Assembly: GCF_018403325.1 (NCBI RefSeq)
Contig: NZ_BOSL01000002.1
Coordinates: forward strand, 62,001-126,000
DNA from: Paenibacillus vini
GTDB lineage: Bacteria > Bacillota > Bacilli > Paenibacillales > Paenibacillaceae
Length of the DNA: 64,000 nt
Reading direction: 5' to 3'
Within the stretch, counting starts at the first letter, position 1. Each line of letters starts with the position of its first letter. The position numbers were made by a program, and so were the translations under genes. This document shows, piece after piece, positions 45,534 to 54,816 of this stretch. The notes beneath the pieces were generated by a model that was not told where the DNA came from, did no database searches, and was given only the letters and a program-made list of their open reading frames with translations.

Positions 45534-46799
45534 ATGAGTTCAGCGAATCAAAACAGCATTGTTGCCGATATGAAGTTGGCCCCGGAAGGGCATTTGAAAA
45601 TTGATTGGGTAGAAGCCCATATGCCGGTACTGGGACGGATCCGGAAGCAATTTGAGGCCGAGCAGCCTTTCAAAGGTCTGAAAGTCGCGATCTCGCTGCA
45701 CCTGGAGGCCAAAACCGCTTATTTGGCTAAGGTGGTTCAGGCGGGCGGCGCGGAAGTTACCATCACGGGCAGCAATCCGCTGTCCACACAGGATGATGTT
45801 TGCGCGGCGTTGGTGGAGGACGGAGTGACCGTATTTGCAAAATATAATCCGGAGCCTGCCGAGTACAAGGAGCTTTTGGTTCGTGCTCTCGAAACCAAGC
45901 CGGACCTCATTATTGACGACGGCGGCGATCTCGTTACGATTCTGCATTCCGAACGCCCCGATCTGCTTGAAAATATTCGCGGCGGCGCTGAAGAAACGAC
46001 TACCGGTATTTTGCGCCTGAAAGCGATGGATAAAGAAGGTAAGCTGCAATTTCCAATGGTTGCGGTCAATGACGCCTATTGCAAATACTTGTTCGATAAC
46101 CGGTACGGAACCGGACAATCCGTATGGGATGGAATAAATCGGACCACCAATCTGGTCGTGGCGGGTAAAACGGTCGTTGTCGTTGGCTACGGCTGGTGCG
46201 GCAAGGGCGTGGCTATGCGGGCAAAAGGTCTCGGCGCCAATGTCATCGTAACCGAGGTGGATGCGATCAAGGCCGTAGAGGCCTATATGGACGGCTTCCG
46301 CGTAATGCCTATGCTGGAAGCGGCCAAAATTGGCGATTTCTTCGTGACGGTCACAGGCAACCGTGATGTAATTCGCGGCGAGCATTATGACGTTATGAAA
46401 GACGGAGCCATCTTGTCCAATGCGGGCCACTTCGACGTAGAAGTGAACAAGCCGGAACTGGCCGAGCGTTCCAGCTCGGTGCGGACGGTACGCCGCAATA
46501 TTGAGGAATATCAACTGAAGGACGGCCGCAAAATGTATATTCTTGCGGAAGGTCGTCTCGTCAATCTCGCGGCCGGCGACGGACATCCGGCTGAAATTAT
46601 GGACATGACGTTTGCATTGCAAGCCTTGTCGCTCAAATATGTGAATGAACAATATGAGAAGATCGGCAAGTCGGTCGTCAACGTGCCGTACGAGCTTGAC
46701 GAGCAGGTTGCACGCTACAAGCTGGAAAGCCTCGGACTCGGGATCGATACCTTGACCGAAGAACAGCGGACATACCTTGACAGCTGGCAAGAACATTAA
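45534..46799 (+). CDS. ahcY: adenosylhomocysteinase
   Basis: 421 residues from ATG 45534, with AGGAGGG 9 bases upstream. SAH-hydrolase features: [19 protein letters not shown], the [13 protein letters not shown] and [20 protein letters not shown] active-site strings, NAD-binding [13 protein letters not shown], and HFDVEV. It lacks the ~40-residue insert and the C-terminal ...YRY tail of the long form, so it belongs to the short class seen in archaea and Thermotoga. It splits S-adenosyl-(or S-inosyl-)homocysteine. Bacillus subtilis uses MtnN/LuxS instead. A terminator follows. Confidence 0.93.
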   Translation: MSSANQNSIVADMKLAPEGHLKIDWVEAHMPVLGRIRKQFEAEQPFKGLKVAISLHLEAKTAYLAKVVQAGGAEVTITGSNPLSTQDDVCAALVEDGVTVFAKYNPEPAEYKELLVRALETKPDLIIDDGGDLVTILHSERPDLLENIRGGAEETTTGILRLKAMDKEGKLQFPMVAVNDAYCKYLFDNRYGTGQSVWDGINRTTNLVVAGKTVVVVGYGWCGKGVAMRAKGLGANVIVTEVDAIKAVEAYMDGFRVMPMLEAAKIGDFFVTVTGNRDVIRGEHYDVMKDGAILSNAGHFDVEVNKPELAERSSSVRTVRRNIEEYQLKDGRKMYILAEGRLVNLAAGDGHPAEIMDMTFALQALSLKYVNEQYEKIGKSVVNVPYELDEQVARYKLESLGLGIDTLTEEQRTYLDSWQEH

Positions 46800-46839
46800 T
46801 TAGATTGTTGATAATTTGACTACTAGAATAGCAACAATT

Positions 46840-46884
46840 AGCAAAGCCTTTCCTCTTCTTTAATGAAGGGGGAAGGCTTTTTTT
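46840..46884 (+). terminator. terminator after ahcY
   Basis: AAAGCCTTTCC with a TCTTC/GAAGG extension pairs with GGAAGGCTTT, then TTTT. It separates bshC-ahcY from the mraZ operon. Confidence 0.87.
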
Positions 46885-47000
46885 GCCTTTGGAACTCCAA
46901 AATATGCATCAGTCTCCTGCTGAGGGTAATTTTACCGATAAAAAAAGTTTGAACATAAGAAGGATTTTGTCCTTGCATGCAGAATAAGTAGTATTCATAG

Positions 47001-47040
47001 TGGTGGAAAGTGGTGCAAAGTGGGGGAAAGAGGTAAGGGG
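47001..47040 (+). promoter_or_regulatory. MraZ operator: four tandem decamers
   Basis: Direct repeats with exact 10-base spacing: TGGTGGAAAG, TGGTGCAAAG, TGGGGGAAAG, then AGGTAAGGGG. They lie just upstream of mraZ and contain the TGG/AAAGTGG elements typical of MraZ binding boxes. The fourth decamer is degenerate and overlaps the mraZ ribosome binding site. A promoter upstream is likely but no clear -35/-10 pair was assigned. Confidence 0.8.
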
Positions 47041-47051
47041 TGAGCTAACCA

Positions 47052-47489
47052 ATGTTTATGGGGGAATTCCAACATAGCATTGACGAGAAAGGCCGCATCA
47101 TTATTCCGGCCAAGTTTCGTGATCTCCTGGGAACCTCTTTTGTAGTTACCCGCGGTCTGGACCAATGCCTCTTCGTTTATCCGCAATCGGAATGGGAAGT
47201 GCTGGAGCAGAAGCTCAAAGCCTTGCCGTTGATGAAATCCGATGCCCGTGCGTTTACCCGGTTCTTTTTCTCCGGGGCAACGGAATGCGAGTGGGATAAA
47301 CAGGGAAGGGTAAATTTACCCGCTAATTTAAGACAGTATGCGAAGCTGGAGAAGGATTGTGTCGTTCTCGGCGTGTCGAACCGGGTAGAAATTTGGAGCC
47401 GGGATACGTGGGAGCAGTATTTCCAACAGTCGGAGGATACGTTCAACGAAATTGCGGAAAAGCTGGTTGATTTTAATTTCGATCTGTAA
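47052..47489 (+). CDS. mraZ: transcriptional regulator MraZ
   Basis: 145 residues, two SpoVT/AbrB-like MraZ domains in tandem: [22 protein letters not shown] at the start and the second around [22 protein letters not shown]. MraZ forms ring oligomers that bind the repeated boxes upstream and represses the division/cell-wall cluster. It begins the dcw operon. AAGGGGTGAG lies before ATG and overlaps the repeat array, so binding could also hinder translation initiation (inference). Confidence 0.96.
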   Translation: MFMGEFQHSIDEKGRIIIPAKFRDLLGTSFVVTRGLDQCLFVYPQSEWEVLEQKLKALPLMKSDARAFTRFFFSGATECEWDKQGRVNLPANLRQYAKLEKDCVVLGVSNRVEIWSRDTWEQYFQQSEDTFNEIAEKLVDFNFDL

Positions 47490-47565
47490 ACATTGATAAT
47501 AACCGGGTAGCTCCATGAGACTAATACATATAGCTAATCCCGGAACAGTCTGGAGGGCTGCAGTC

Positions 47566-48540
47566 TTGTTTCATCACATCACGGTGCTTAAGAAAGAAGC
47601 GACAGAAGGGCTGCGCATTAAGCCGGACGGCATTTATGTGGATTGCACGCTGGGCGGCGGCGGGCATAGCTCCGTTATTTTGTCCCAGCTTGGCGACGGC
47701 GGAAGATTAATCGCATTTGATCAGGATGATTGGGCATTGGATAATGCCAGAGAGAACCTGGCCGCCTACGGTGACAAGCTTACATTGGTAAAAAGCAATT
47801 TCCGTCATCTGGAGCATAAGCTCCTTGAGCTTGATGGTATCCCACAGCATAATGGGGTTCCGCAGGTTGACGGCATTTTGTTCGATCTCGGCGTTTCCTC
47901 GCCTCAATTCGATGAAGGAGATCGCGGGTTCAGCTACAATGCGGATGCTCCACTCGATATGCGAATGGATCAATCGGCGCAGTTGACGGCCCGGGAAATC
48001 ATTAATGAGTGGCCGGAGCGCGAAATTGCTCGGATTTTGTTTCAATACGGCGAAGAAAAGTTTTCGAGGCGGATCGCTAAAGTGATCGCGGAAACAAGAG
48101 AAACTTCGCCGATCGAGACTACGGGTCAACTGGTCGAGCTGGTGAAGGAAGGAATTCCGGCTGCGGCTCGCCGGACGGGCGGACATCCCGCCAAACGAAG
48201 TTTTCAGGCCTTGCGGATCGCGGTCAATGATGAACTCGGCGCGCTGGAAGAAGGGTTGCATGCGGCGGTCCGGTGTTTGGCGCCGGAAGGAAGGGCCTCG
48301 GTCATTACCTTTCATTCGTTGGAAGACCGGATTTGTAAACAGATTTTTGCAAGCTATGTAGAAAAGTGCACCTGTCCTCCCGATTTTCCTTTGTGTGTGT
48401 GCGGAGGCCAAGGACAATTGAAATTGATTAATCGGAAACCGTTGGTTCCTTCGGATGAGGAACTGGAACAAAATCCGCGGGCGCGTTCGGCTAAGCTACG
48501 CGTAGCGGAGAAACTGCATTCTAAAGCGGAGGAAATGTGA
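47566..48540 (+). CDS. rsmH: 16S rRNA (cytosine1402-N4)-methyltransferase RsmH (MraW)
   Basis: 324 residues from TTG 47566, with GGAGGG 8 bases upstream; the in-frame ATG at 47515 has no such site and lengthens the N-terminus atypically. The SAM motif [15 protein letters not shown] and the [24 protein letters not shown] and [15 protein letters not shown] segments are diagnostic. Methylates C1402 of 16S rRNA in the decoding centre. Confidence 0.96.
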   Translation: MFHHITVLKKEATEGLRIKPDGIYVDCTLGGGGHSSVILSQLGDGGRLIAFDQDDWALDNARENLAAYGDKLTLVKSNFRHLEHKLLELDGIPQHNGVPQVDGILFDLGVSSPQFDEGDRGFSYNADAPLDMRMDQSAQLTAREIINEWPEREIARILFQYGEEKFSRRIAKVIAETRETSPIETTGQLVELVKEGIPAAARRTGGHPAKRSFQALRIAVNDELGALEEGLHAAVRCLAPEGRASVITFHSLEDRICKQIFASYVEKCTCPPDFPLCVCGGQGQLKLINRKPLVPSDEELEQNPRARSAKLRVAEKLHSKAEEM

Positions 48541-48541
48541 G

Positions 48542-48964
48542 ATGGCGTATACTCGGGGGAATTTGGCAGTAAAAGAACAAACAGTGGAACGCGGACAACA
48601 GTCTCCGCGATTCCGTGAAACGACGAAAGTAGTAACAAGACGCTCGCCGCTCCCGGTTCGGGAAAAGCTGCTCTATATGGTGACCGTTCTTTTCTGTGTG
48701 GCTGTAATGGGCGGTCTGTTATGGCAAAATTCCAACCTCTACAATATTAAGCGGCAAATGTACAATCTGGACACTGAAATCCAGGCGATGACCGTACAGA
48801 TTAAGGAAATGTCCGTACAGAAAGAAAAGCTGCAGGAGCAAATTCCGCAAGAAGCAGCGAAGCTTGGATATGTTGAAACGTCGGAAGAAGGCTTCCATAT
48901 TCAGATTCCGGCTAATTCGCAAACCGAAGGTTCGGCGGACGAAGTAACCACCGCCAAAAAATAA
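48542..48964 (+). CDS. ftsL: cell division protein FtsL
   Basis: 140 residues: a basic cytoplasmic N-terminus, one membrane helix (about 42-60) and an extracytoplasmic coiled coil (about 63-105) of the DivIC/FtsL type. Identified mainly by place between rsmH and pbpB plus topology. It works with DivIC and DivIB in the divisome. GGAGG upstream; ATG starts 1 base after the rsmH stop. Confidence 0.9.
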   Translation: MAYTRGNLAVKEQTVERGQQSPRFRETTKVVTRRSPLPVREKLLYMVTVLFCVAVMGGLLWQNSNLYNIKRQMYNLDTEIQAMTVQIKEMSVQKEKLQEQIPQEAAKLGYVETSEEGFHIQIPANSQTEGSADEVTTAKK

Positions 48965-48984
48965 CGTATTAAAGAGGTTTAGAG

Positions 48985-51216
48985 ATGATCAAGAGAATAA
49001 GACTTCGGACGCTGCTGATAGGGGGATGTATTACCCTCTTTTTTGCTGTATTGATGGGGAGAGTTTTCTGGCTCCAGGTCGTTCAGGCCGATTTCTGGCA
49101 GGAACACGCCGAAGAACTCTGGTCCAAGAAGAAAACAATTACTGCCACCCGCGGGACGATTACCGACCGGAACGGGGATATTCTGGCCGTCGATGCCCCG
49201 GCTTATACCGTGGCGATAAATCCTAAATTAATTAATGAACTGAATTTAAAGGATGAGGTCGTCGACGGATTAAATGAGCTGCTTGGCAAGGACAAAGCAG
49301 AACTCGAGCAGTTGGTGATGGCGACGAAGAAGGACGGTCAATTCTACTCTCAGCGCGAGGTGCGCAATGAGGGGTGGAAAATTGATCAGGAGCTCCGGGA
49401 TAAAGTGGAGGCTTTCGCCAAGGAACTGAAGGAAAAGCATAAGCTTGAAGATACGGGCATTTATTTGATCAAGGAACAAAAACGCTATTATCCTCAAAAT
49501 AATCTTGCTGCCCATGTATTGGGCTACACGGACCGTGAAGGCAATGCGGTTTCCGGTCTGGAAGCCTATTACGACGAGGAATTGAAAGGGCAGAACGGCT
49601 CGATTGAGTACAAGAGTGATGGCAGGGGGATTGAAATCCCGAAAGCGAGCGAAATTTATAACCCTGTAAAGAATGGCAAGAACATCCAGCTGACGATCGA
49701 CGATACGATACAGTATTATATCGAAGAAGCGATGAAGGAAGCGTTCGATGAATTGAAGCCGATCAGTATGACGGTCATAGCGGCGGATCCGAAGACGATG
49801 GACATTTTGGGAATGGCGAATCTGCCAACCTATAACCCTAATGAGTACTGGGTCGATGTGGATCAGAAGAATTTCTATAACCACGCGATCAAATCGGTAT
49901 ATGAGCCGGGCTCGACATTTAAGATCGTAACGCTGGCCGGTGCTGTGCAGGACGGGTTGTTTAATCCGGAAGCGAGATATATGTCGGGAAGCATCCGGGT
50001 GCCGGGACAAACGATCCATGACATGAAGCGTTCCGGTTGGGGCGAAATCAGTTATATCGAAGGCGTTAAGCGTTCTAGTAACGTTGCCTTCGTTAAATTG
50101 GGATATGAAATGCTGGGCCCTGACCGGTTGAAGGAATATGTCGACAATTTCGGGTTCGGTAAAAAAACGGGTATCGAGCTTCCTGGGGAAGCGGCGGGCG
50201 TCGTGACGCCGGTACAACAGGCGGACTTCGCGGCAATGGCCTACGGTCATGGTAAACTGCTGGTTACACCGCTGCAGCAAGTGGCTGCAATCGCAGCTGT
50301 GGCGAATGGCGGGAAATTGCTGGAACCGCACCTTGTAAAGTCGATCACCGACCCGCAGACGGGCGAAACCATTAAGACACAACCCCAAGAAATACGGCAA
50401 GTGATTTCCCCGGAAAAGGCGAAGGAAGTTGGCAGTTATCTTGAACAAGTCGTATCCGACCAGAAAATCGGGACCGGGCGCCATGCCTATATCGACGGTT
50501 ACCGGGTTGCGGGTAAAACGGGAACGGCGGTAAAACCGGTGAACGGGGTATATGATTATACCAAGCAAGTTATATCTTTTATTGGCTACGCGCCGGTAGA
50601 CGACCCCAAGATCGCGATTCTGGTGCTGATCGACGAACCGAAGGATTCCGAGCTGGGAGGCGGTGCCGCCGCTGCCCCGGTGTTCCAGAAGATCGCCAAT
50701 CAGTCGCTGCAATATATGGGCGTGCCGAAAAAATTCGACGAGGCTTCTTCTAAATCCGTGCAAGAGAGCAACCCGGGCGTCAAAACGCCGGATCTGAAAA
50801 AACTGTCCCTACAGGAAGCGAAGAACCTGCTCAAGAGCAAAGGGATATCTTACGCCACGCTCGGCAGCGGAACCGAACTTATTTCTCAGTTTCCAAAAGC
50901 GGGCGCCACGTTGAAAGCGGGTCAGCATATGTATCTCCTGACCGAGGAAGGCAAAGCGATGTCCATTCCGAGCCTGAAGGGGGAATCGCTTCGCGAAGCG
51001 TTGGAGCTTCTCTCTGTGCTTCAGGTTTCCGTTACGGCCGAAGGCGAAGGCTATGTCGTGGACCAGACCGTCTCCGAAGAAAACGGGCAAAGAAAAGTTC
51101 ATTTGCTTCTGGAACCTCCGGTCAAGGAGAATGCGGATTCCGGAGAGGATAGCAACACCGCCGAAGAGGAAACGGAAGGCGAAAACACGGATGAAGGCTC
51201 CAGATCTTCTCCATAG
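48985..51216 (+). CDS. pbpB: penicillin-binding protein 2B-like transpeptidase with PASTA domains
   Basis: 743 residues. Membrane anchor (about 8-28), dimerisation domain, then a transpeptidase domain with active serine S310 (S310-T-F-K313), S364-S-N and K511-T-G-T. Two PASTA domains follow (about 600-655 and 665-720), and a highly acidic E/D/N tail ends the protein. Class B PBP for septal peptidoglycan with FtsW-type synthase. Located between ftsL and spoVD exactly as Bacillus pbpB. Confidence 0.93.
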   Translation: MIKRIRLRTLLIGGCITLFFAVLMGRVFWLQVVQADFWQEHAEELWSKKKTITATRGTITDRNGDILAVDAPAYTVAINPKLINELNLKDEVVDGLNELLGKDKAELEQLVMATKKDGQFYSQREVRNEGWKIDQELRDKVEAFAKELKEKHKLEDTGIYLIKEQKRYYPQNNLAAHVLGYTDREGNAVSGLEAYYDEELKGQNGSIEYKSDGRGIEIPKASEIYNPVKNGKNIQLTIDDTIQYYIEEAMKEAFDELKPISMTVIAADPKTMDILGMANLPTYNPNEYWVDVDQKNFYNHAIKSVYEPGSTFKIVTLAGAVQDGLFNPEARYMSGSIRVPGQTIHDMKRSGWGEISYIEGVKRSSNVAFVKLGYEMLGPDRLKEYVDNFGFGKKTGIELPGEAAGVVTPVQQADFAAMAYGHGKLLVTPLQQVAAIAAVANGGKLLEPHLVKSITDPQTGETIKTQPQEIRQVISPEKAKEVGSYLEQVVSDQKIGTGRHAYIDGYRVAGKTGTAVKPVNGVYDYTKQVISFIGYAPVDDPKIAILVLIDEPKDSELGGGAAAAPVFQKIANQSLQYMGVPKKFDEASSKSVQESNPGVKTPDLKKLSLQEAKNLLKSKGISYATLGSGTELISQFPKAGATLKAGQHMYLLTEEGKAMSIPSLKGESLREALELLSVLQVSVTAEGEGYVVDQTVSEENGQRKVHLLLEPPVKENADSGEDSNTAEEETEGENTDEGSRSSP

Positions 51217-51294
51217 CTTGTTCTAACCCCTGTTTGTCCTGAATATTCATGTGATGAGATCAACATGTGACTGGATGGAACAGGGGGGCAATCG

Positions 51295-53253
51295 ATGAGA
51301 ATATCCAAAATAGTTGTAAGGCGAAGATTGTTATTTTTGCTGTGTATGCTGTGTATGCTGTTCGCGGCTCTCGCCGTCCGGCTTGCCTACGTGCAGATCG
51401 GCAAAGGGGCGGAGCTGTCGGCCAAGGCGGAAGATTCATGGCGGCGCAACATTCCTTACTCCGCAAAGCGGGGAGAAATTGCAGACCGAAACGGCAGCGT
51501 GCTGGCTTACAATATTACGACGCCAACGGTCATGGCGATTCCGGTGCAGGTGAAAACGCCGGAGACTACGGCCCGGAGCCTGGCGCCATTACTTGGGATG
51601 AGCGAGGAAGCCGTATTAAAGACGATCACCAAGAAACAATCCATAGTCAGGCTGCAACCCGGCGGACGCAAAATTACGATGGAAAAAGCGCAGCAAATTC
51701 GTGATTTGGCTCTTCCGGGTATTGTCGTTGCCGAGGACAATAAGCGGTATTATCCCTATGGAGGTCTAGCCGCTCATATTCTCGGTTTTACGGGCGGCTA
51801 TAACCAGGGGCTTACCGGGGTCGAGAGTAAGTATGACAGTGAACTGAACGGGATGGGCGGCAGTGTTTCCTACTTGTCCGACGCTGGAGGCAGGTTGATG
51901 CCCGGTTCCTCGGAGAAATACGTAGAACCGAAGGACGGCCTGAACCTTACGCTGACGATCGACAAATCGATCCAGAGCATTATGGAGCGCGAGCTGGACC
52001 AGGCTATGGCCAGACTTCAGGCCAACTCAGCCTTGTCCATCGCCATGAATCCCAAAACCGGGGAGATTCTGGCCATGGCGGCCAGACCCGGCTATGACCC
52101 GGCTCAATATCAGGAAGTGGACGCCGAGGTCTATAACCGTAATTTGCCGATCTGGATGACTTATGAGCCGGGGTCCACGTTCAAAATCATCACTCTCGCT
52201 GCTGCGTTGGAAGAGAAGAAAGTCGATTTGAAAAACGAACGGTTCTTTGATCCCGGTTTTGTGAAAGTAGGAGGGGCTACGCTGCGCTGCTGGAAAAGAG
52301 GCGGTCATGGCAGCCAGACCTTTTTGCAAGTGGTTGAGAATTCCTGCAACCCCGGGTTTGTGGCATTGGGCCAACGATTGGGGAAAGAATCCTTGTTCAA
52401 ATATATCAAGGATTTTGGTTTCGGCACCAAGACCGGCATCGATTTGGGCGGTGAGGAGAATGGTATCCTGTTTAAGTTGCCTAGGGTAGGGCCGGTGGAA
52501 CTGGCCACGACTTCTTTTGGCCAAGGGGTGTCCGTGACGCCGATTCAGCAGATAACCGCGGTTTCGGCGGCGATAAACGGAGGTAAACTTTATAAGCCCT
52601 ATGTAGCCAAATCATGGACTAACCCCGATACGGGTGAAGTAGTGCACACGAACGCTCCGGAAATGGTCCGTCAGGTAATTTCGGAGGAAACGTCGAAGCA
52701 GGTGCGGGAAGCGCTGGAAAGCGTAGTTGCCAACGGTACCGGGGGCAACGCGTTTATCGACGGCTACCGGGTCGGCGGCAAGACGGGGACCGCGCAGAAG
52801 GTTATTAACGGACGGTATTCGCAAAATGAACATATCGTTTCGTTTATCGGCTTCGCTCCGGCGGACGATCCTCAGATCGTCATCTATACGGCGGTCGATA
52901 ATCCCCAAGGAATTCAGTTCGGCGGCGTCGTAGCGGCTCCGATCGTTCGTAATATTATGAAGGACGCTCTGGAGTACATGCAGATCGCGCCTCGCACGGA
53001 TCAGGTCGCCAAGAAATATAAATATGGCGAAACACCTGTAGTCACGGTCCCTGATTTGGTCGGACATACGGCTCAAGAAATATACGAGGACCTGAACATG
53101 AACTTTAACCTTGCAAAATCCGGGGCCGGAAACGTCGTGATCAACCAGGCGCCCAAAGCGGGAACCCGGGTGGATAAAGGGTCGACGATCCGGATTTATA
53201 TGGGAAGCGAAGCGGATGCGGAGCAGGGCCACCAGCATGAAACAAGTGAATAA
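51295..53253 (+). CDS. spoVD: sporulation-specific penicillin-binding protein SpoVD
   Basis: 652 residues. N-terminal anchor (about 11-30), dimerisation domain, transpeptidase with S294-T-F-K297 and a later GGKTGTAQK, then a single PASTA domain (about 580-640). SpoVD works with SpoVE to make spore cortex peptidoglycan. Position after pbpB fits the Bacillus cluster. ACAGGGGGGC precedes ATG. It could in principle be a vegetative duplicate, but length, one PASTA and place favour SpoVD. Confidence 0.9.
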   Translation: MRISKIVVRRRLLFLLCMLCMLFAALAVRLAYVQIGKGAELSAKAEDSWRRNIPYSAKRGEIADRNGSVLAYNITTPTVMAIPVQVKTPETTARSLAPLLGMSEEAVLKTITKKQSIVRLQPGGRKITMEKAQQIRDLALPGIVVAEDNKRYYPYGGLAAHILGFTGGYNQGLTGVESKYDSELNGMGGSVSYLSDAGGRLMPGSSEKYVEPKDGLNLTLTIDKSIQSIMERELDQAMARLQANSALSIAMNPKTGEILAMAARPGYDPAQYQEVDAEVYNRNLPIWMTYEPGSTFKIITLAAALEEKKVDLKNERFFDPGFVKVGGATLRCWKRGGHGSQTFLQVVENSCNPGFVALGQRLGKESLFKYIKDFGFGTKTGIDLGGEENGILFKLPRVGPVELATTSFGQGVSVTPIQQITAVSAAINGGKLYKPYVAKSWTNPDTGEVVHTNAPEMVRQVISEETSKQVREALESVVANGTGGNAFIDGYRVGGKTGTAQKVINGRYSQNEHIVSFIGFAPADDPQIVIYTAVDNPQGIQFGGVVAAPIVRNIMKDALEYMQIAPRTDQVAKKYKYGETPVVTVPDLVGHTAQEIYEDLNMNFNLAKSGAGNVVINQAPKAGTRVDKGSTIRIYMGSEADAEQGHQHETSE

Positions 53254-53325
53254 TATTCCTGAAATTATCATTTTTTGGTGATAATATGGATAGGTGTGTT
53301 TGAGTAATGGAAAGAGGGGAATTTT

Positions 53326-54816
53326 ATGCTGCTTAAAGACTTAACAACTTACTTAATAGCTTCGGAACTAAAAGGCGATGATCATACGGAGTGCAGTGGC
53401 ATTTCCATCGATTCCCGCCACGTTCAGCCCGGCGATCTGTTTGTATGTCTGCCGGGTCATACGGTTGACGGGCATGATTATGCGGCGAAGGCCGCCGAGC
53501 AAGGCGCAGTGGCGCTCGTCGTGCAGCGGTGGCTGGACGACGTTTCTCTCCCTCAGCTTAAAGTTAAGGATAGCCGGTTGGCGATGGCGATATTGGGGAA
53601 TGTATTTTTCGGGTCGCCAAGCTCGGAACTGAACGTGATTGGCGTTACGGGTACGAACGGAAAAACGACGACCACATATTTGATCGAACGTATTCTTGAG
53701 GATCAAGGCAAGCAAACCGGCCTGATCGGAACGATTCAGCGCAGATTCGCCGGCCAGACTTTTCCGATGTCGGGAACGACGCCGGAATCGCTGGATCTGC
53801 AGCGTTACCTGCATGAAATGAAAGAAGCGGATATGTCGTATTGCGTCATGGAGGTTTCATCGCATGCGTTGGAACAGGGCCGTGTGAAAGGGACGAAATT
53901 CCGTACTGCGGTGTTTACAAATCTTACGCAGGATCATCTGGATTACCATAAGTCCATGGAGGAGTACCGGGCGGCCAAGGGATTGCTCTTCTCCCGGCTT
54001 GGCAATACCTTTGCTTCCGAACCCAGTCAGCGGAGCTATGCCGTATTGAACGCCGATGATCCGGCTTCCGCTTATTTTGCCAAGCAAACGGCAGCGGAGA
54101 CAATCACTTATGGTGTTGAGCATGAGGCGGATGTACGGGCTTCGAACATCTCCATCACGGCGAAAGGAACTTCCTTCCATGTGGAAACGTTCCGCGGCAG
54201 TGAAGACATCACTTTAAGAATGGTCGGCAAATTTAACGTATACAATGCGCTCGCAGCGATTTCCGCCGCGCTCCTGGAAGGTATCGCGCTTTCCGATATT
54301 AAGACCAGCCTCGAAGCCATCAAGGGAGTCGAGGGCCGCGTAGAGGCGGTGGACGAAGGACAATCTTTTGCAGTGATCGTGGATTACGCGCACACGCCGG
54401 ATGGACTGGAAAACGTGTTGAACACAGTGAATGAGTTCGCACAGGGCAAAGTCATCTGCGTATTCGGCTGCGGAGGAGACCGGGACCGCACGAAACGGCC
54501 GATTATGGGCAAAATCGCAGCGCGGTTGTCCGGCCATATCATCGTAACTTCCGATAATCCGCGTACGGAGAATCCGGATCTGATTTTGAGCGACATTGAA
54601 GCAGGTTTGAAAGAGGACCAAGTACCAAGCGACCGATACGAGCTCATTGTGGACCGTCGCAAAGCGATTCAAAAGGCTATTGAAATGGCAAGCCAAGGCG
54701 ATGTAGTATTGATTGCGGGGAAAGGGCATGAAACCTACCAGTTGATCGGCAAAGAGGTACACGATTTCGATGACCGGATCGTGGCCAAAGAAGCGATAAG
54801 GGGTTTAGACAAGTGA
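53326..54816 (+). CDS. murE: UDP-MurNAc-L-Ala-D-Glu:meso-DAP ligase MurE
   Basis: 496 residues. P-loop GTNGKTTT at 109-116 and the meso-diaminopimelate specificity motif D410-N-P-R413 (SDNPRTENP), so the stem peptide carries DAP, not lysine. AGGGGA precedes ATG. The end overlaps murF by four bases. It adds the third residue of the peptide side chain in the cytoplasm. Confidence 0.96.
   Translation: MLLKDLTTYLIASELKGDDHTECSGISIDSRHVQPGDLFVCLPGHTVDGHDYAAKAAEQGAVALVVQRWLDDVSLPQLKVKDSRLAMAILGNVFFGSPSSELNVIGVTGTNGKTTTTYLIERILEDQGKQTGLIGTIQRRFAGQTFPMSGTTPESLDLQRYLHEMKEADMSYCVMEVSSHALEQGRVKGTKFRTAVFTNLTQDHLDYHKSMEEYRAAKGLLFSRLGNTFASEPSQRSYAVLNADDPASAYFAKQTAAETITYGVEHEADVRASNISITAKGTSFHVETFRGSEDITLRMVGKFNVYNALAAISAALLEGIALSDIKTSLEAIKGVEGRVEAVDEGQSFAVIVDYAHTPDGLENVLNTVNEFAQGKVICVFGCGGDRDRTKRPIMGKIAARLSGHIIVTSDNPRTENPDLILSDIEAGLKEDQVPSDRYELIVDRRKAIQKAIEMASQGDVVLIAGKGHETYQLIGKEVHDFDDRIVAKEAIRGLDK

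Noticed and set aside
45540-46796. 418-codon open frame on the - strand opposite ahcY
   Set aside because: Nearly coextensive antisense shadow of a well-conserved enzyme gene; no start signal.
49270-50763. 497-codon open frame on the - strand opposite pbpB
   Set aside because: Shadow frame; pbpB on the + strand has intact catalytic motifs and good start signals.
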